Shown: one piece after another, positions 24,559 to 32,989 of the stretch
How positions within the stretch are numbered: position 1 is the first letter of the stretch
Layout of the letters: each line of letters starts with the position of its first letter
DNA from: Larkinella knui
GTDB lineage: Bacteria > Bacteroidota > Bacteroidia > Cytophagales > Spirosomataceae
Direction of reading: 5' to 3'
Length of the DNA stretch: 64,000 nt
Assembly: GCF_003858645.1 (NCBI RefSeq)
Contig: NZ_RQJP01000007.1
Location: forward strand, 186,001 to 250,000
The notes under the pieces: generated by a model
The model's input: only the letters and a program-made list of their open reading frames with translations
Told to the model about the DNA's origin: nothing
Database searches by the model: none
Program-made: the position numbers and the translations under genes

Positions 24559-26289
24559 TCACTTTACTCCCGTCTCATAAAACCGCCACGACGTTTTAAA
24601 ATCCCGGCTCAATTTCTGGTTGGTCAGAATGGCCCGGATCAGCTCCACCGGCATCGCGTTGAGCTGCAAAATGGCGTCGTGAAATTGCTTATAGGTCATT
24701 TTTTTGCTGTCGACCAATTCTTTTTTCAGGCCGTAAAACTGAAAACCGCCGGTCATATACGCCAGTTGGTAGAGTGGGGGATAACCGCCCACGAACGACC
24801 GGCGCACTTCGCCCTCGGCATTGGCGCGCTCGTGCCCCACCCGGTCAACCAGAAAATCGATGCACTGCTGCGGGGACCATTTCCCGAGGTGATAATTGAG
24901 CGAGAAAATGATCCGGGCGCAGCGGTGCATCCGCCAGAACAGCATCCCGATCCGGTCTTCCGGCGATTGCGGAAACTTCATATCCCACAGAATCATTTCC
25001 CAGTACAACGCCCAGCCTTCGGTCCAGAATGGGGTGTCGAAATGGCGATAGGTTTTATACCGGTTGTTCATAAATCCCTGAAGATGGTGTCCGGCAATCA
25101 GTTCATGGTGAACCGTCGCCCGCGAGAAATGCGGGTTATTGCCCCGCATACTCATCAGCTTGTCCTCGTGTTCCATTGTGCTGGTCGGGTACGAAATCAG
25201 GATGGATTCCCCGCCCAGAAAGAACGGCGCCACTTTCTGCCGCGCGGGCGTCATCATGTTCATCCGCCAGGTTTCTTCGGCGATGGGCGGAATGGTCACC
25301 AGGTCTTTTTGCTTCAGGAACGCAATCGATTCATTATAAAGCCGTAAGATCAGCTCGGGTTGTCGCCCGGCGGGAACGGCGGTAGTTTTGACTTTTTCCT
25401 GAGCGGCTTTCCAATCCGTACCGAAACCCATTTCCTGCGAGGCTTTCAGCAGTTCCCGGTCGCACCACGCAAACTCGCGGTTGGCGATGTCGATCAGTTC
25501 TTCCGGCGAATACGGGATCATCTCAAACTGGAGCTGGCGGAGCAGCTCCTCCCGACCCACGGCAATACCGGCAATACCGCTGCCGTCGTCTTTGGTCGGG
25601 GCCGCTTCCCGGACTTTTTTGGTGAATAAAGCCGTGTAAGCCGTTAACAGACTGTCGGTTTTTCGGTACGGATCGGGCACCCACCAGCTAAATTGCGGGT
25701 CGTAGGCGTTGTAAAAGGTGAAGACACTTTTCAACGCCGACTGCAATCCTTTGGCGGTTCCTTCCGCCCGCCGGGCCTGCGCCGGATCGATCTTTTCCGT
25801 TTTTTCGACCGCCTTCCGAACCACTCCGATTTCCTTCCCGATGGCGTTCAGATCCGCAGCCACCTGCTCGGCCACCAGCGGGGTGCCGCGCCGGCGGAGT
25901 TTTTCCAGGGCATAGATTTTGTCGGCAAACGGAAACCAGGCTTTTGTCTGATTAACCTCCCGTTCTTCGTCGGCTAACGCCTGAATTTCTTTTTTCAGGT
26001 TTCGTTGAAACAGCACATAATCCACCCGGCTGTCGGTGCTCATCCGGTCGAAATCCAACTGCTGCAACTGCCGAAGGTAGTCGGTATGAAAGGTCCTGAA
26101 GCGTTCGCGTCGCTCGGGTGAATTTTCAATGGTGTAAAACCGGCTGAGGCTGCCCCGGTCGGCTTCGTAGTTCGTCAGCAGGTGGTGAACATCGCTCGTT
26201 TGCCGGGCCAACCCGTTCGGTGGTGTCGGCTGGGCAAAAACCGCCGGGAGACTGGCGAAAAGGAACAGCGTCGTAAAGCGAGATTTCAT
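24559..26289 (-). CDS. Exported DUF885-family protein (probable metallohydrolase)
   Basis: Start chosen at ATG 26287-26289 (576 aa), where a signal peptide begins (MKSRFTTLFLFASLPAVFA-Q); the longer frame adds 31 residues without that feature. The motif HHELIAGHHLQGF in the C-terminal half is the HExxxGHH signature of DUF885 proteins, a family related to zinc carboxypeptidases. The rest is helical and the length is typical. Substrate unknown, probably peptides. It is divergent from the GH2 gene. Confidence 0.9.
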   Translation of the reverse strand: MKSRFTTLFLFASLPAVFAQPTPPNGLARQTSDVHHLLTNYEADRGSLSRFYTIENSPERRERFRTFHTDYLRQLQQLDFDRMSTDSRVDYVLFQRNLKKEIQALADEEREVNQTKAWFPFADKIYALEKLRRRGTPLVAEQVAADLNAIGKEIGVVRKAVEKTEKIDPAQARRAEGTAKGLQSALKSVFTFYNAYDPQFSWWVPDPYRKTDSLLTAYTALFTKKVREAAPTKDDGSGIAGIAVGREELLRQLQFEMIPYSPEELIDIANREFAWCDRELLKASQEMGFGTDWKAAQEKVKTTAVPAGRQPELILRLYNESIAFLKQKDLVTIPPIAEETWRMNMMTPARQKVAPFFLGGESILISYPTSTMEHEDKLMSMRGNNPHFSRATVHHELIAGHHLQGFMNNRYKTYRHFDTPFWTEGWALYWEMILWDMKFPQSPEDRIGMLFWRMHRCARIIFSLNYHLGKWSPQQCIDFLVDRVGHERANAEGEVRRSFVGGYPPLYQLAYMTGGFQFYGLKKELVDSKKMTYKQFHDAILQLNAMPVELIRAILTNQKLSRDFKTSWRFYETGVK

Positions 26290-26480
26290 AAGGAAAGTGG
26301 CGACCATTTCCGGCAAGCGTTCGTAGAAGGATGTATTTCGATAAAAGTCAGATAAGAAACGTGGAAAACCGCCCAATACCAAATTTTTAGTGACAAAGTA
26401 AGCCGGTTTTGCGGCCCTGATGTAGTAGGTGGTTCCTTGAGTTGGCTTTTGAAAGAGAGTGAAGAAACGATCCCAAATTC

Positions 26481-28415
26481 ATGAACTATCTACTCCGACA
26501 GTCATTCAACTTTATTTTACACGGCTCGTTTTTGGGCCTGCTCGGCCTGAATGCCGCATTGGCGCAAACCTCTGCGCCGGGTCCGGCACCGGCCGCTATT
26601 CTGAGCCGCTGGGAAAAGCAGGTGACACCCGAAAATGCCTGGCGCGATTATCCCCGGCCCCAACTGGTACGGGCCAACTGGCAGAACCTGAACGGAATGT
26701 GGGAATATGCCATCCGGCCCAAAACCGAAGGCCAGCCCGCGAATTTCGACGGCCCCATTCTGGTGCCCTTCTGCGTGGAATCGACGCTTTCCAAAGTAAC
26801 CAAATCGCTCAAACCGGATCAGCGGCTCTGGTACCGCCGGAATGTGACGATTCCGGCCGACTGGAACGGCCAGCGGGTTTTGCTGCACTTCGGTGCCGTG
26901 GATTATGAATGCAATCTGTGGGTCAACGGTGGGTTGGTGGGGTCGCACACGGGCGGTTCCGATGCGTTTGAATTTGATATCACCGACTTCCTGAAATCCG
27001 GTCAGAATCAGCTCGTTCTGGGCGTAACCGACCCAACAACCGAGGGAGAACAACCGCGCGGCAAGCAGGTGTTCGACCCCAGAGGCATCTGGTATACACC
27101 GGTTTCGGGCATCTGGCAAACCGTCTGGCTCGAACCCGTTCCCAATCCGTCCTACATCGAAGAAGTTCAGCTTACGCCCGAACTGGATTCGGGACGGGTT
27201 CGGGTGGAGGTGCTGCTGAACCGGCCGAATACCAGCCCGACGAGTGCGGTCAGGCTGACGGCTTTGGACGGCACGCAAGCCGTTTCGACCCTCCTGATCC
27301 GGTCGGGCCGGGTGGCGTATCTGCCCATCCAAAATCCGAAACTCTGGTCGCCCGACCGTCCGTTTCTGTACAATCTGAAAGCCGAACTGGTGACGGTAAA
27401 AGATCCTTTTCCCGGAATGGAAAACCGCAACCGGCCGCGCCACAACGAAGCCGAGCGCTCGGCCTATGCCAAAGCCGAGGTAACCGGCACTGCCACCGAC
27501 GCCGTGACGAGCTACTTCGCCATGCGAAAAATCTCGATGGGGCCGGGCAAGATTGCCGGTCAGCCGGTGATGCTGCTCAACAACAAACCGGTATTCCAGA
27601 ATGGTCCGCTCGATCAGGGCTGGTGGCCGGGAGGTTTGCTGACGCCCCCGTCGGACGAAGCCATGATTTTTGAACTGGATTTTCTGAAAAAATCCGGTTT
27701 CAACATGCTGCGCAAGCACATCAAAGTGGAGCCTGAGCGGTATTACTACCACTGCGACCGGCTGGGTTTGCTGGTTTGGCAGGACATGCCCTCCGGTTTT
27801 TTGAGCGGGCAGGATATGGGCCGGAGTGAGGTGGTGGAACCGTTGCGCCGGTCGAAGGGTAAGGAGCAGTTTGAACTGGAATTGCGCCGGATGGTGAACC
27901 GGCTGCACAATCATCCCAGCATTGTGACGTGGGTCGTACACAACGAAGGGTGGGGCCAGTATGACAACATTCGGCTGGCCAATTGGGTGAAAGCGCTCGA
28001 CCCGAGCCGGTTGGTGAATGCTGCCAGCGGTTGGTCCGATCTGGGCGCGGGGGATTTTTTCGACATTCATACGTACGAAGAAGTGCCGAATGTGCCGGAG
28101 CCCAAAAAAGACCGAGTGATTGTCGTCGGCGAATTCGGCGGTATTGGCTGGCCCATCACCGGTCACTTGTGGGATCCATCCAAACGCAACTGGGGCTATC
28201 AGACCTACCATGATAAAGACGCGGTAATTAAAGCGTACCGAACCAAATACGGAAAAATGGTGGAGATGGCGCAGAAAAATGGCGTTTCGGCGGCCGTTTA
28301 TACCCAGACTACGGACGTAGAAGGCGAAGTAAACGGGTTGCTGACGTATGATCGGGAAATCATCAAGATTCCGATTGAAACGCTGCGGGAAATCCACGCG
28401 CCCTTGTATAAATAG
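26481..28415 (+). CDS. Exported glycoside hydrolase family 2 enzyme
   Basis: This 644-aa protein has a signal peptide (cleavage near ALA-QTS). It has an N-terminal GH2 sugar-binding jelly roll (about 45-225), an immunoglobulin-like domain (about 225-370) and a TIM barrel (about 370-640). The likely acid/base is Glu489 in VVHNEGWGQ and the nucleophile is Glu551 in VVGEFGG, both in GH2 positions. Specificity (beta-galactosidase, beta-glucuronidase or other) cannot be set from these motifs, and the protein is shorter than LacZ. It ends at a strong terminator. Confidence 0.92.
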   Translation: MNYLLRQSFNFILHGSFLGLLGLNAALAQTSAPGPAPAAILSRWEKQVTPENAWRDYPRPQLVRANWQNLNGMWEYAIRPKTEGQPANFDGPILVPFCVESTLSKVTKSLKPDQRLWYRRNVTIPADWNGQRVLLHFGAVDYECNLWVNGGLVGSHTGGSDAFEFDITDFLKSGQNQLVLGVTDPTTEGEQPRGKQVFDPRGIWYTPVSGIWQTVWLEPVPNPSYIEEVQLTPELDSGRVRVEVLLNRPNTSPTSAVRLTALDGTQAVSTLLIRSGRVAYLPIQNPKLWSPDRPFLYNLKAELVTVKDPFPGMENRNRPRHNEAERSAYAKAEVTGTATDAVTSYFAMRKISMGPGKIAGQPVMLLNNKPVFQNGPLDQGWWPGGLLTPPSDEAMIFELDFLKKSGFNMLRKHIKVEPERYYYHCDRLGLLVWQDMPSGFLSGQDMGRSEVVEPLRRSKGKEQFELELRRMVNRLHNHPSIVTWVVHNEGWGQYDNIRLANWVKALDPSRLVNAASGWSDLGAGDFFDIHTYEEVPNVPEPKKDRVIVVGEFGGIGWPITGHLWDPSKRNWGYQTYHDKDAVIKAYRTKYGKMVEMAQKNGVSAAVYTQTTDVEGEVNGLLTYDREIIKIPIETLREIHAPLYK

Positions 28416-28451
28416 CTTTCGGGGAGTTCCGACCTCTGCGGAATGATTCTG

Positions 28452-28514
28452 AACCGTTTCAAACCGGGCAGTGGCCAAGGCGCTGCCGCCCGGTTTGAGA
28501 CGGTTTCTTTTTAC
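28452..28514 (+). terminator. Strong intrinsic terminator of the GH2 gene
   Basis: An 18-bp stem (28452-28469 with 28488-28505, one T-G wobble) is followed by TCTTTTT. Confidence 0.85.
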
Positions 28515-28660
28515 CTCATGCTCTATCGTACAAGTTACTTCCAGACAACCCGCGCCAAACGCTTTCCGGTTCTGAAACAATAGTTATAGCATCCTGATTA
28601 TCAAAAATTTATGGTTTTTTGCAATGGTTGTGCTGAACAATTCGCAGCGAAACTTTAAGT

Positions 28661-28713
28661 TTTGTTTGCGTATATAAATAAAAAACGATTACTTGCTTGT
28701 AACTACAAACAAG
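28661..28713 (+). promoter_or_regulatory. Candidate promoter and operator of paralogue A
   Basis: TTTG (28665-28668) is followed after 20 bases by TACTTGC (from 28689), near the Bacteroidota promoter pattern. It overlaps a 10-bp inverted repeat with one mismatch (28690-28699 and 28704-28713), which could be an operator next to the start codon. Confidence 0.4.
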
Positions 28714-28720
28714 TATCTTT

Positions 28721-29854
28721 ATGAAGACAAGACTTTTACTTCTGTTTTCTTTGATCCTGTCGGCATTGGCTGGATCAGCGCAGGATTTGGATTGGAACAC
28801 CTACGTGGATGGCTCCCTCAATTATACCTATCCAAGTGTCGGTAATCTGCCCGTCAGTGTTAACGTACAGACCTCAGGCAGTACATCGTCGCTCAATCTG
28901 AACGAACCGAACGGTCGTCCGACGGGCTTGCGTCTGGCCGCTGACTTTCCCGCCAGCGGCAATTGCGTTTCGGTAAAAATTACCTTTTCGCAACCCATCA
29001 GTAATCTGATTTTCAACATGTTTGACATTGATTACTCGGATGGCGATAGCGATTATGAGGATGTGGTAACCATTACGGGTAGTAACGGCGGGACGGGTGT
29101 TAGCCCTGCCATTGGCTCGGCCGCTACGAATACCGTCAGTGGCAATACCATTACGGGCACCAACGGAACCGTTGATTTAGCGACCAACCTGGTTACGTTT
29201 AGCAGCCCGGTTACGGAAGTGACCATTCAGTATTGCGCTGGTCCTTCTTTTGCCCTTCCGGAAACCCAGGAGATTTACATTGGCGATTTCACCTGGGACG
29301 ATGCGCCCGCGTTGCCCGTGCGGCTGGCGTCGTTCAGTGGCAAACGGGTCGAAAACCAGCTGCTGCTGGGCTGGCAAACCACCTTTGAATCCAACAGCGC
29401 CTATTTCGTCGTTGAACGCAGCACCGATGCTCAGGCCTTTGAAGCCATTGGCCGGGTGACGTCCCGGGGCTTCTCCGAGTCGATGCAGGCCTACGGGTTT
29501 ACAGACGAGGCTCCGCTGAAAGGAACGAATTATTACCGGTTGCGGCAGGTCGACCGCGACGGGCGGTTTGAATATTCAAAGATTCTGGGCCTGACGTTCG
29601 ATGCCGCCGGTTTCTATTTTGAGGTGCGGGCGCTGGATCGGGGTCAGATTGAAGTCCAAACCAATGCGCCGGACCCGGCATTTGCGCTGGTGGACCTACG
29701 GGGTATTCCTCAGTTGGGTCAGGTCGAAAAGGTGAGCGCAACGCGGTATCTTCTGCAGGTAACGCCGTCGGGGCTGGCTGCTCCCGCGCTGAAAATCGTT
29801 CAGATGCGAGCGAATCAGTTTGGGTATGCCAGGCGGGTGCTGCTGAATGAATGA
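28721..29854 (+). CDS. Secreted beta-sandwich protein, paralogue A
   Basis: This 377-aa protein has a signal peptide (cleavage near GSA-QDL), an N-terminal domain of about 165 residues with many Thr/Asn/Ser (NTVSGNTITGTNGTV), and a C-terminal half starting at WDDAPALPVRL. The C-terminal half (LGWQTTFESNSAYFVVERS, NYYRLRQVDRDGRFEYSK) is the fibronectin-like module common near the C-terminus of secreted Bacteroidota proteins, followed by a degenerate sorting-type tail. A paralogue at 34730-35857 shares the same layout; 400 bp of the two are nearly identical. Probably a surface or adhesive protein; no enzyme motif is seen. Confidence 0.85.
   Translation: MKTRLLLLFSLILSALAGSAQDLDWNTYVDGSLNYTYPSVGNLPVSVNVQTSGSTSSLNLNEPNGRPTGLRLAADFPASGNCVSVKITFSQPISNLIFNMFDIDYSDGDSDYEDVVTITGSNGGTGVSPAIGSAATNTVSGNTITGTNGTVDLATNLVTFSSPVTEVTIQYCAGPSFALPETQEIYIGDFTWDDAPALPVRLASFSGKRVENQLLLGWQTTFESNSAYFVVERSTDAQAFEAIGRVTSRGFSESMQAYGFTDEAPLKGTNYYRLRQVDRDGRFEYSKILGLTFDAAGFYFEVRALDRGQIEVQTNAPDPAFALVDLRGIPQLGQVEKVSATRYLLQVTPSGLAAPALKIVQMRANQFGYARRVLLNE
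29296..29695 (+). repeat. 400-bp near-identical direct repeat, left copy
   Basis: Matches 35301-35700 with about ten base differences by eye, mostly at third codon positions, in the same orientation. It encodes the C-terminal modules of paralogues A and B, and the offset is 6005 bp. Confidence 0.9.
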
Positions 29855-29872
29855 CAGACTTGAGGCAGAAAA

Positions 29873-29889
29873 TTAATGTTTATTTGTGT
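29873..29889. repeat. 17-bp inverted repeat, left arm
   Basis: TTAATGTTTATTTGTGT is the exact reverse complement of 34708-34724. It lies between the stop of paralogue A and its terminator. Confidence 0.75.
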
Positions 29890-29896
29890 ATAACGG

Positions 29897-29929
29897 ACAC
29901 CCGGTCGGCCTTGCTGACCGGGTGTTTTT
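29897..29929 (+). terminator. Intrinsic terminator of paralogue A
   Basis: A perfect 10-bp stem (29897-29906 with 29916-29925) is followed by a T run on the plus strand. It lies 11 bases before the end of the convergent ATPase gene. Confidence 0.85.
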
Positions 29930-29936
29930 ATTCCGA

Positions 29937-31439
29937 TCAATCGGCGGGTTGCGGCTGTATGCCGAAGCAGGACCGGAGGATGGTATCGAATGTTGCTCCG
30001 TACGTTTCCAGATCCGGGCTTCTTACTTCTACCTTTCTGGTGAGTGGTGCCCGGCTGAAGATGAAAACTTTTTCCCGGGGTAAATCGGCCGGCAGATACG
30101 GCGAATGGGTCGTAATGAGGCAATCCTGCTGGAGGGCTTCCCGGTTGTCACAGCGATTTCCTTCCGACGTTGGAAGGGCGCGCAGGCGGTCGAGAAACTT
30201 CATGCGCCAGACCGGGTTAAAATGGGATTCGGGTTCATCGAGCAAAAAGACCACGTTGGAAAACGAAATCATGCTGAATGTCCCCAGAAGCTGCGCCAAC
30301 TGATGCTCGCCGTCCGAAAGGGATACATAATCGACAATGGCGGTATTGCCGCGGGAGTGAAAGTTGACGCGTTCAAAACGAAACACTTTGTCTTCATCCT
30401 GGGGCTCCGGCAGGCGCGATGCAAACCGGCGCGCTTTGGTTTCTTTGCTAAACCGTTCGCGGGCGTGTTTAGGAATCACCAGATCATTGAGCATGGCCAG
30501 CTTGTGAAAGGCCGAATACAGGTCGAAGGCGGTTTTCCAGAAAAAACGAAAAGCGGTTTTGGTTTCCTGATCCACCCGAAAGTCGAAGGTGTAGGTTTCC
30601 GTTTTATCGTCGTATTGATGGCAGGTAGCGCATTTTTGCAGGTTAGTCAGGTATTCTTCGAGTTCGTCCGTCAGTTGAATGCCCTTCCGTTTCGACGTTT
30701 TTCCCGCTCGGGCGGGGGCTCTGGGAGCCGCCCCATGCGCCAGCTGAATGCTGCACCGGAAGGAATGCAGATCGTCCAGATGCGCGTACTTCAGGAGCGC
30801 CGAACGCTGCTCGTCGCTGCCCAGCAACAGATTGGCAACCAGCACTTCCAGGTGGGTTCCGTAGTCGATCAGCATCAGGCGGGTATCCTGAATGGTCTGA
30901 AAAACCGTCGATTTTACCGCCCGGTCGATGGCACTCTCGCGTACTTCTTCCGCATACCCGCTGCGGCTCAGCAGGAACGGCAGACTCAGCGTCTCGTTGT
31001 CTCCGGATGAATAACCGACCACTTTGCTGGGCAGCAGTTCTTTCGTTTCGGGGGCGGTCAAGTCACAGTTCACCCAACTGCCGTCGGCCAGCTTTTCAAT
31101 GACAACAACCGGCCGGCGTTTCGTCTGGGCCCGGCGCGTGATCCGTACATGCACCGATGAAGGGCTGCCGTGGGGCCGGATGCGGTATTCGACTTCAAAT
31201 TGCAAGCCGGGATTGCCTTCAATGCGCTCTTCCTGACTCACAACGGCGTGGAAGGCCGATTGGAACATTTCGGCCAGCACCTGCAGCAGCTGCGATTTGC
31301 CCGTACCATTGGCACCAATCAGGCACAATGGCTCGAATGTTGTTTGCTCATCCATTTGAGAGCGCAGCATAATATCGAGCCCGTCGAGCAGGCCACCGCA
31401 CGTATCGGCCGAAATGATGTGAATACGTAATAGCCTCAT
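29937..31439 (-). CDS. Restriction-system-associated AAA family ATPase
   Basis: A 500-aa ABC/SMC-like AAA ATPase. Walker A is GANGTGKS (residues 42-49). The signature YVSLSDGEHQLAQLL and Walker B VVFLLDEPESHFNP lie at about 375-420. The layout is like AAA_21/OLD-type ATPases that act with nucleases, but no TOPRIM or nuclease domain is present. It is the third gene of hsdM-hsdS-ATPase and overlaps hsdS by ATGA. NCBI uses the name restriction system-associated AAA family ATPase for such proteins next to type I systems (from memory). With hsdR absent, this ATPase may be part of the effector or recruit one; that is inference. Confidence 0.87.
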   Translation of the reverse strand: MRLLRIHIISADTCGGLLDGLDIMLRSQMDEQTTFEPLCLIGANGTGKSQLLQVLAEMFQSAFHAVVSQEERIEGNPGLQFEVEYRIRPHGSPSSVHVRITRRAQTKRRPVVVIEKLADGSWVNCDLTAPETKELLPSKVVGYSSGDNETLSLPFLLSRSGYAEEVRESAIDRAVKSTVFQTIQDTRLMLIDYGTHLEVLVANLLLGSDEQRSALLKYAHLDDLHSFRCSIQLAHGAAPRAPARAGKTSKRKGIQLTDELEEYLTNLQKCATCHQYDDKTETYTFDFRVDQETKTAFRFFWKTAFDLYSAFHKLAMLNDLVIPKHARERFSKETKARRFASRLPEPQDEDKVFRFERVNFHSRGNTAIVDYVSLSDGEHQLAQLLGTFSMISFSNVVFLLDEPESHFNPVWRMKFLDRLRALPTSEGNRCDNREALQQDCLITTHSPYLPADLPREKVFIFSRAPLTRKVEVRSPDLETYGATFDTILRSCFGIQPQPAD

Positions 31440-32989
31440 GGTTTTATCCGGATCAATGTCATGGCCTGTTTTTCGGGATCAAAGACCTGTTTTAGCGCAG
31501 GGTGTTTTTCGGAGAGCAGGGTAAAAACCGCTTCTTTCAGAACATCGTAGTCTACAGCGAGTTGGCTGCGCAGTTCGTCGAACGTGAACTGATCGGTCGG
31601 CAGGAATCGGATGGATTCCAGGACCGTTTCGGGCGAAAGTTTGGTCATCTTGAGTTTTCGGGTGCGTTTGGGCAACTTTGCCGTGGCGGATCGCGCCGTT
31701 CGGGCGGCTTGCATGCGCCTGAGCAGCACCCCGGCGGGTTCGTCTTCGGGGTGCTGCGGAACCAGCTGGCCGCGAAAGGCCCGGTCCAGCGTGGCCGCCG
31801 GTAACCGCTCAATTTTGGCGTGAGCCGCCACGCAACGCGCTTCAAGGGCATCGGCATAGGCGAACAGACTGTCGACCCGGCGGACGATTTCCCGCTGTTC
31901 GGCAACCGGGGGCACCGGAAATAAAAAATTACGGCATTGGGAAAGCGAGATGTTGATCTGTCCGGCCGACCCGCGCGTTTCGTGCAAAATGGCGGCCAGG
32001 TTGTCGCCTTTGCAAAGCAGGTAATAGAGCCACCCGCTCGTGATGCGCGGGCTGGGCCGGAAAAGCGTGATGGCCTGGTTGATGTTCCATTCCGGGTAGG
32101 TGTCCGGAACCACGGCAACCTTGCCCAGGGGCGGCCCAACGATGTTCATCAGGACATCACCCGGTACCGTCTTCGACTTTTTAAGCGCACCGTTGTGGGA
32201 TACCGGCAAAATGAACTGCGGTTTACCGGCAAAGTCAACCCGTTGATTCACCAGGTTATTCACTTTCAGGAAGGGAATATTCGGCTGATCGAAGAAGCCT
32301 TCCGTTGGTGTTCCGCCGTTCTGAACTTTTTCGCAAACCTCTTCCGCCCGCTCCGTCGTCCAGTCGGAGAGGTCTTTCATGCGCCATAGTTCCGTAAGTT
32401 TGCCCGAGGTAGCCGCCGAAAGAATCGACTGGCGCAGGTTTTTCAACAGATCCAGCACCCGGTCCAGCCGTTCGTGGCACGCTTCAATTCGGGCGAGTGT
32501 AGCCCCGATCTTGTTCACGATTCGATCCTGTTCATTGATCGGCGCAATCAAAACCGGAAAGGTGGCTACTCGTTTGGGTTGCGCCCGGGTGAGCGATCCC
32601 CCGACGCCCGATACTCCCCGGCAAATCAGGTCCCGGAAAGCCGGGGTGCTGAAATAATACCGCAAAAAATCCGGCGATAACGCGGGTGCCCGCAGCACGA
32701 TCCATTCCGAGGAGGCAATTTGCGCGAACTTCGCTTTGGGCATCACCTTCCAGACGCGATTGATGCGGGGGTTAATCTTGCAGATCAGAACGTCGCCGGG
32801 TTCCACCAGTTGCTTGACGGAGCCAATGGACGAACCGGCCAGCAGTTCGGGCTGATGGGTTGGAAACGCGGGGACGCTGTATACCTCGAACCAATCGTCA
32901 GGTTGCCTGGCGGGGGTAATGATCTGCGACAGGAATTCGTTGATTGCGCCCAGATTTACTTTTATCCAGCCCGGCGGTAATTCACTCAT
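31436..32989 (-). CDS. hsdS: Type I restriction-modification specificity subunit HsdS
   Basis: A 517-aa protein with two target-recognition domains. TRD1 is in residues 1-160 and opens with LPPGWIKVNLGAI. A conserved helical spacer (IEACHERLDRVLDLLKNLRQ) leads to TRD2 (about 205-400, with WTTERAEEVCEKVQNGGTP). A second helical spacer follows. It selects the DNA site for the HsdM methyltransferase. An additional C-terminal segment of about 75 residues after KLPKRTRKLK looks like a small winged-helix domain and is longer than usual HsdS. It overlaps hsdM (32986-32989) and the ATPase gene (31436-31439) by ATGA, so the three are one translational unit. Confidence 0.93.
   Translation of the reverse strand: MSELPPGWIKVNLGAINEFLSQIITPARQPDDWFEVYSVPAFPTHQPELLAGSSIGSVKQLVEPGDVLICKINPRINRVWKVMPKAKFAQIASSEWIVLRAPALSPDFLRYYFSTPAFRDLICRGVSGVGGSLTRAQPKRVATFPVLIAPINEQDRIVNKIGATLARIEACHERLDRVLDLLKNLRQSILSAATSGKLTELWRMKDLSDWTTERAEEVCEKVQNGGTPTEGFFDQPNIPFLKVNNLVNQRVDFAGKPQFILPVSHNGALKKSKTVPGDVLMNIVGPPLGKVAVVPDTYPEWNINQAITLFRPSPRITSGWLYYLLCKGDNLAAILHETRGSAGQINISLSQCRNFLFPVPPVAEQREIVRRVDSLFAYADALEARCVAAHAKIERLPAATLDRAFRGQLVPQHPEDEPAGVLLRRMQAARTARSATAKLPKRTRKLKMTKLSPETVLESIRFLPTDQFTFDELRSQLAVDYDVLKEAVFTLLSEKHPALKQVFDPEKQAMTLIRIKP

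Larger units (their letters stand above)
28416..28720. other. Intergenic gap of 305 bases
   Basis: It contains the GH2 terminator (28452-28514), then an AT-rich stretch with the candidate promoter of the next gene. I see no further gene. Confidence 0.6.

Noticed and set aside
26517-28580. Long open frame on the minus strand opposite the GH2 gene
   Set aside because: It is the antisense shadow of a gene with clear GH2 catalytic motifs; the translation has no domain-like pattern or signal peptide.
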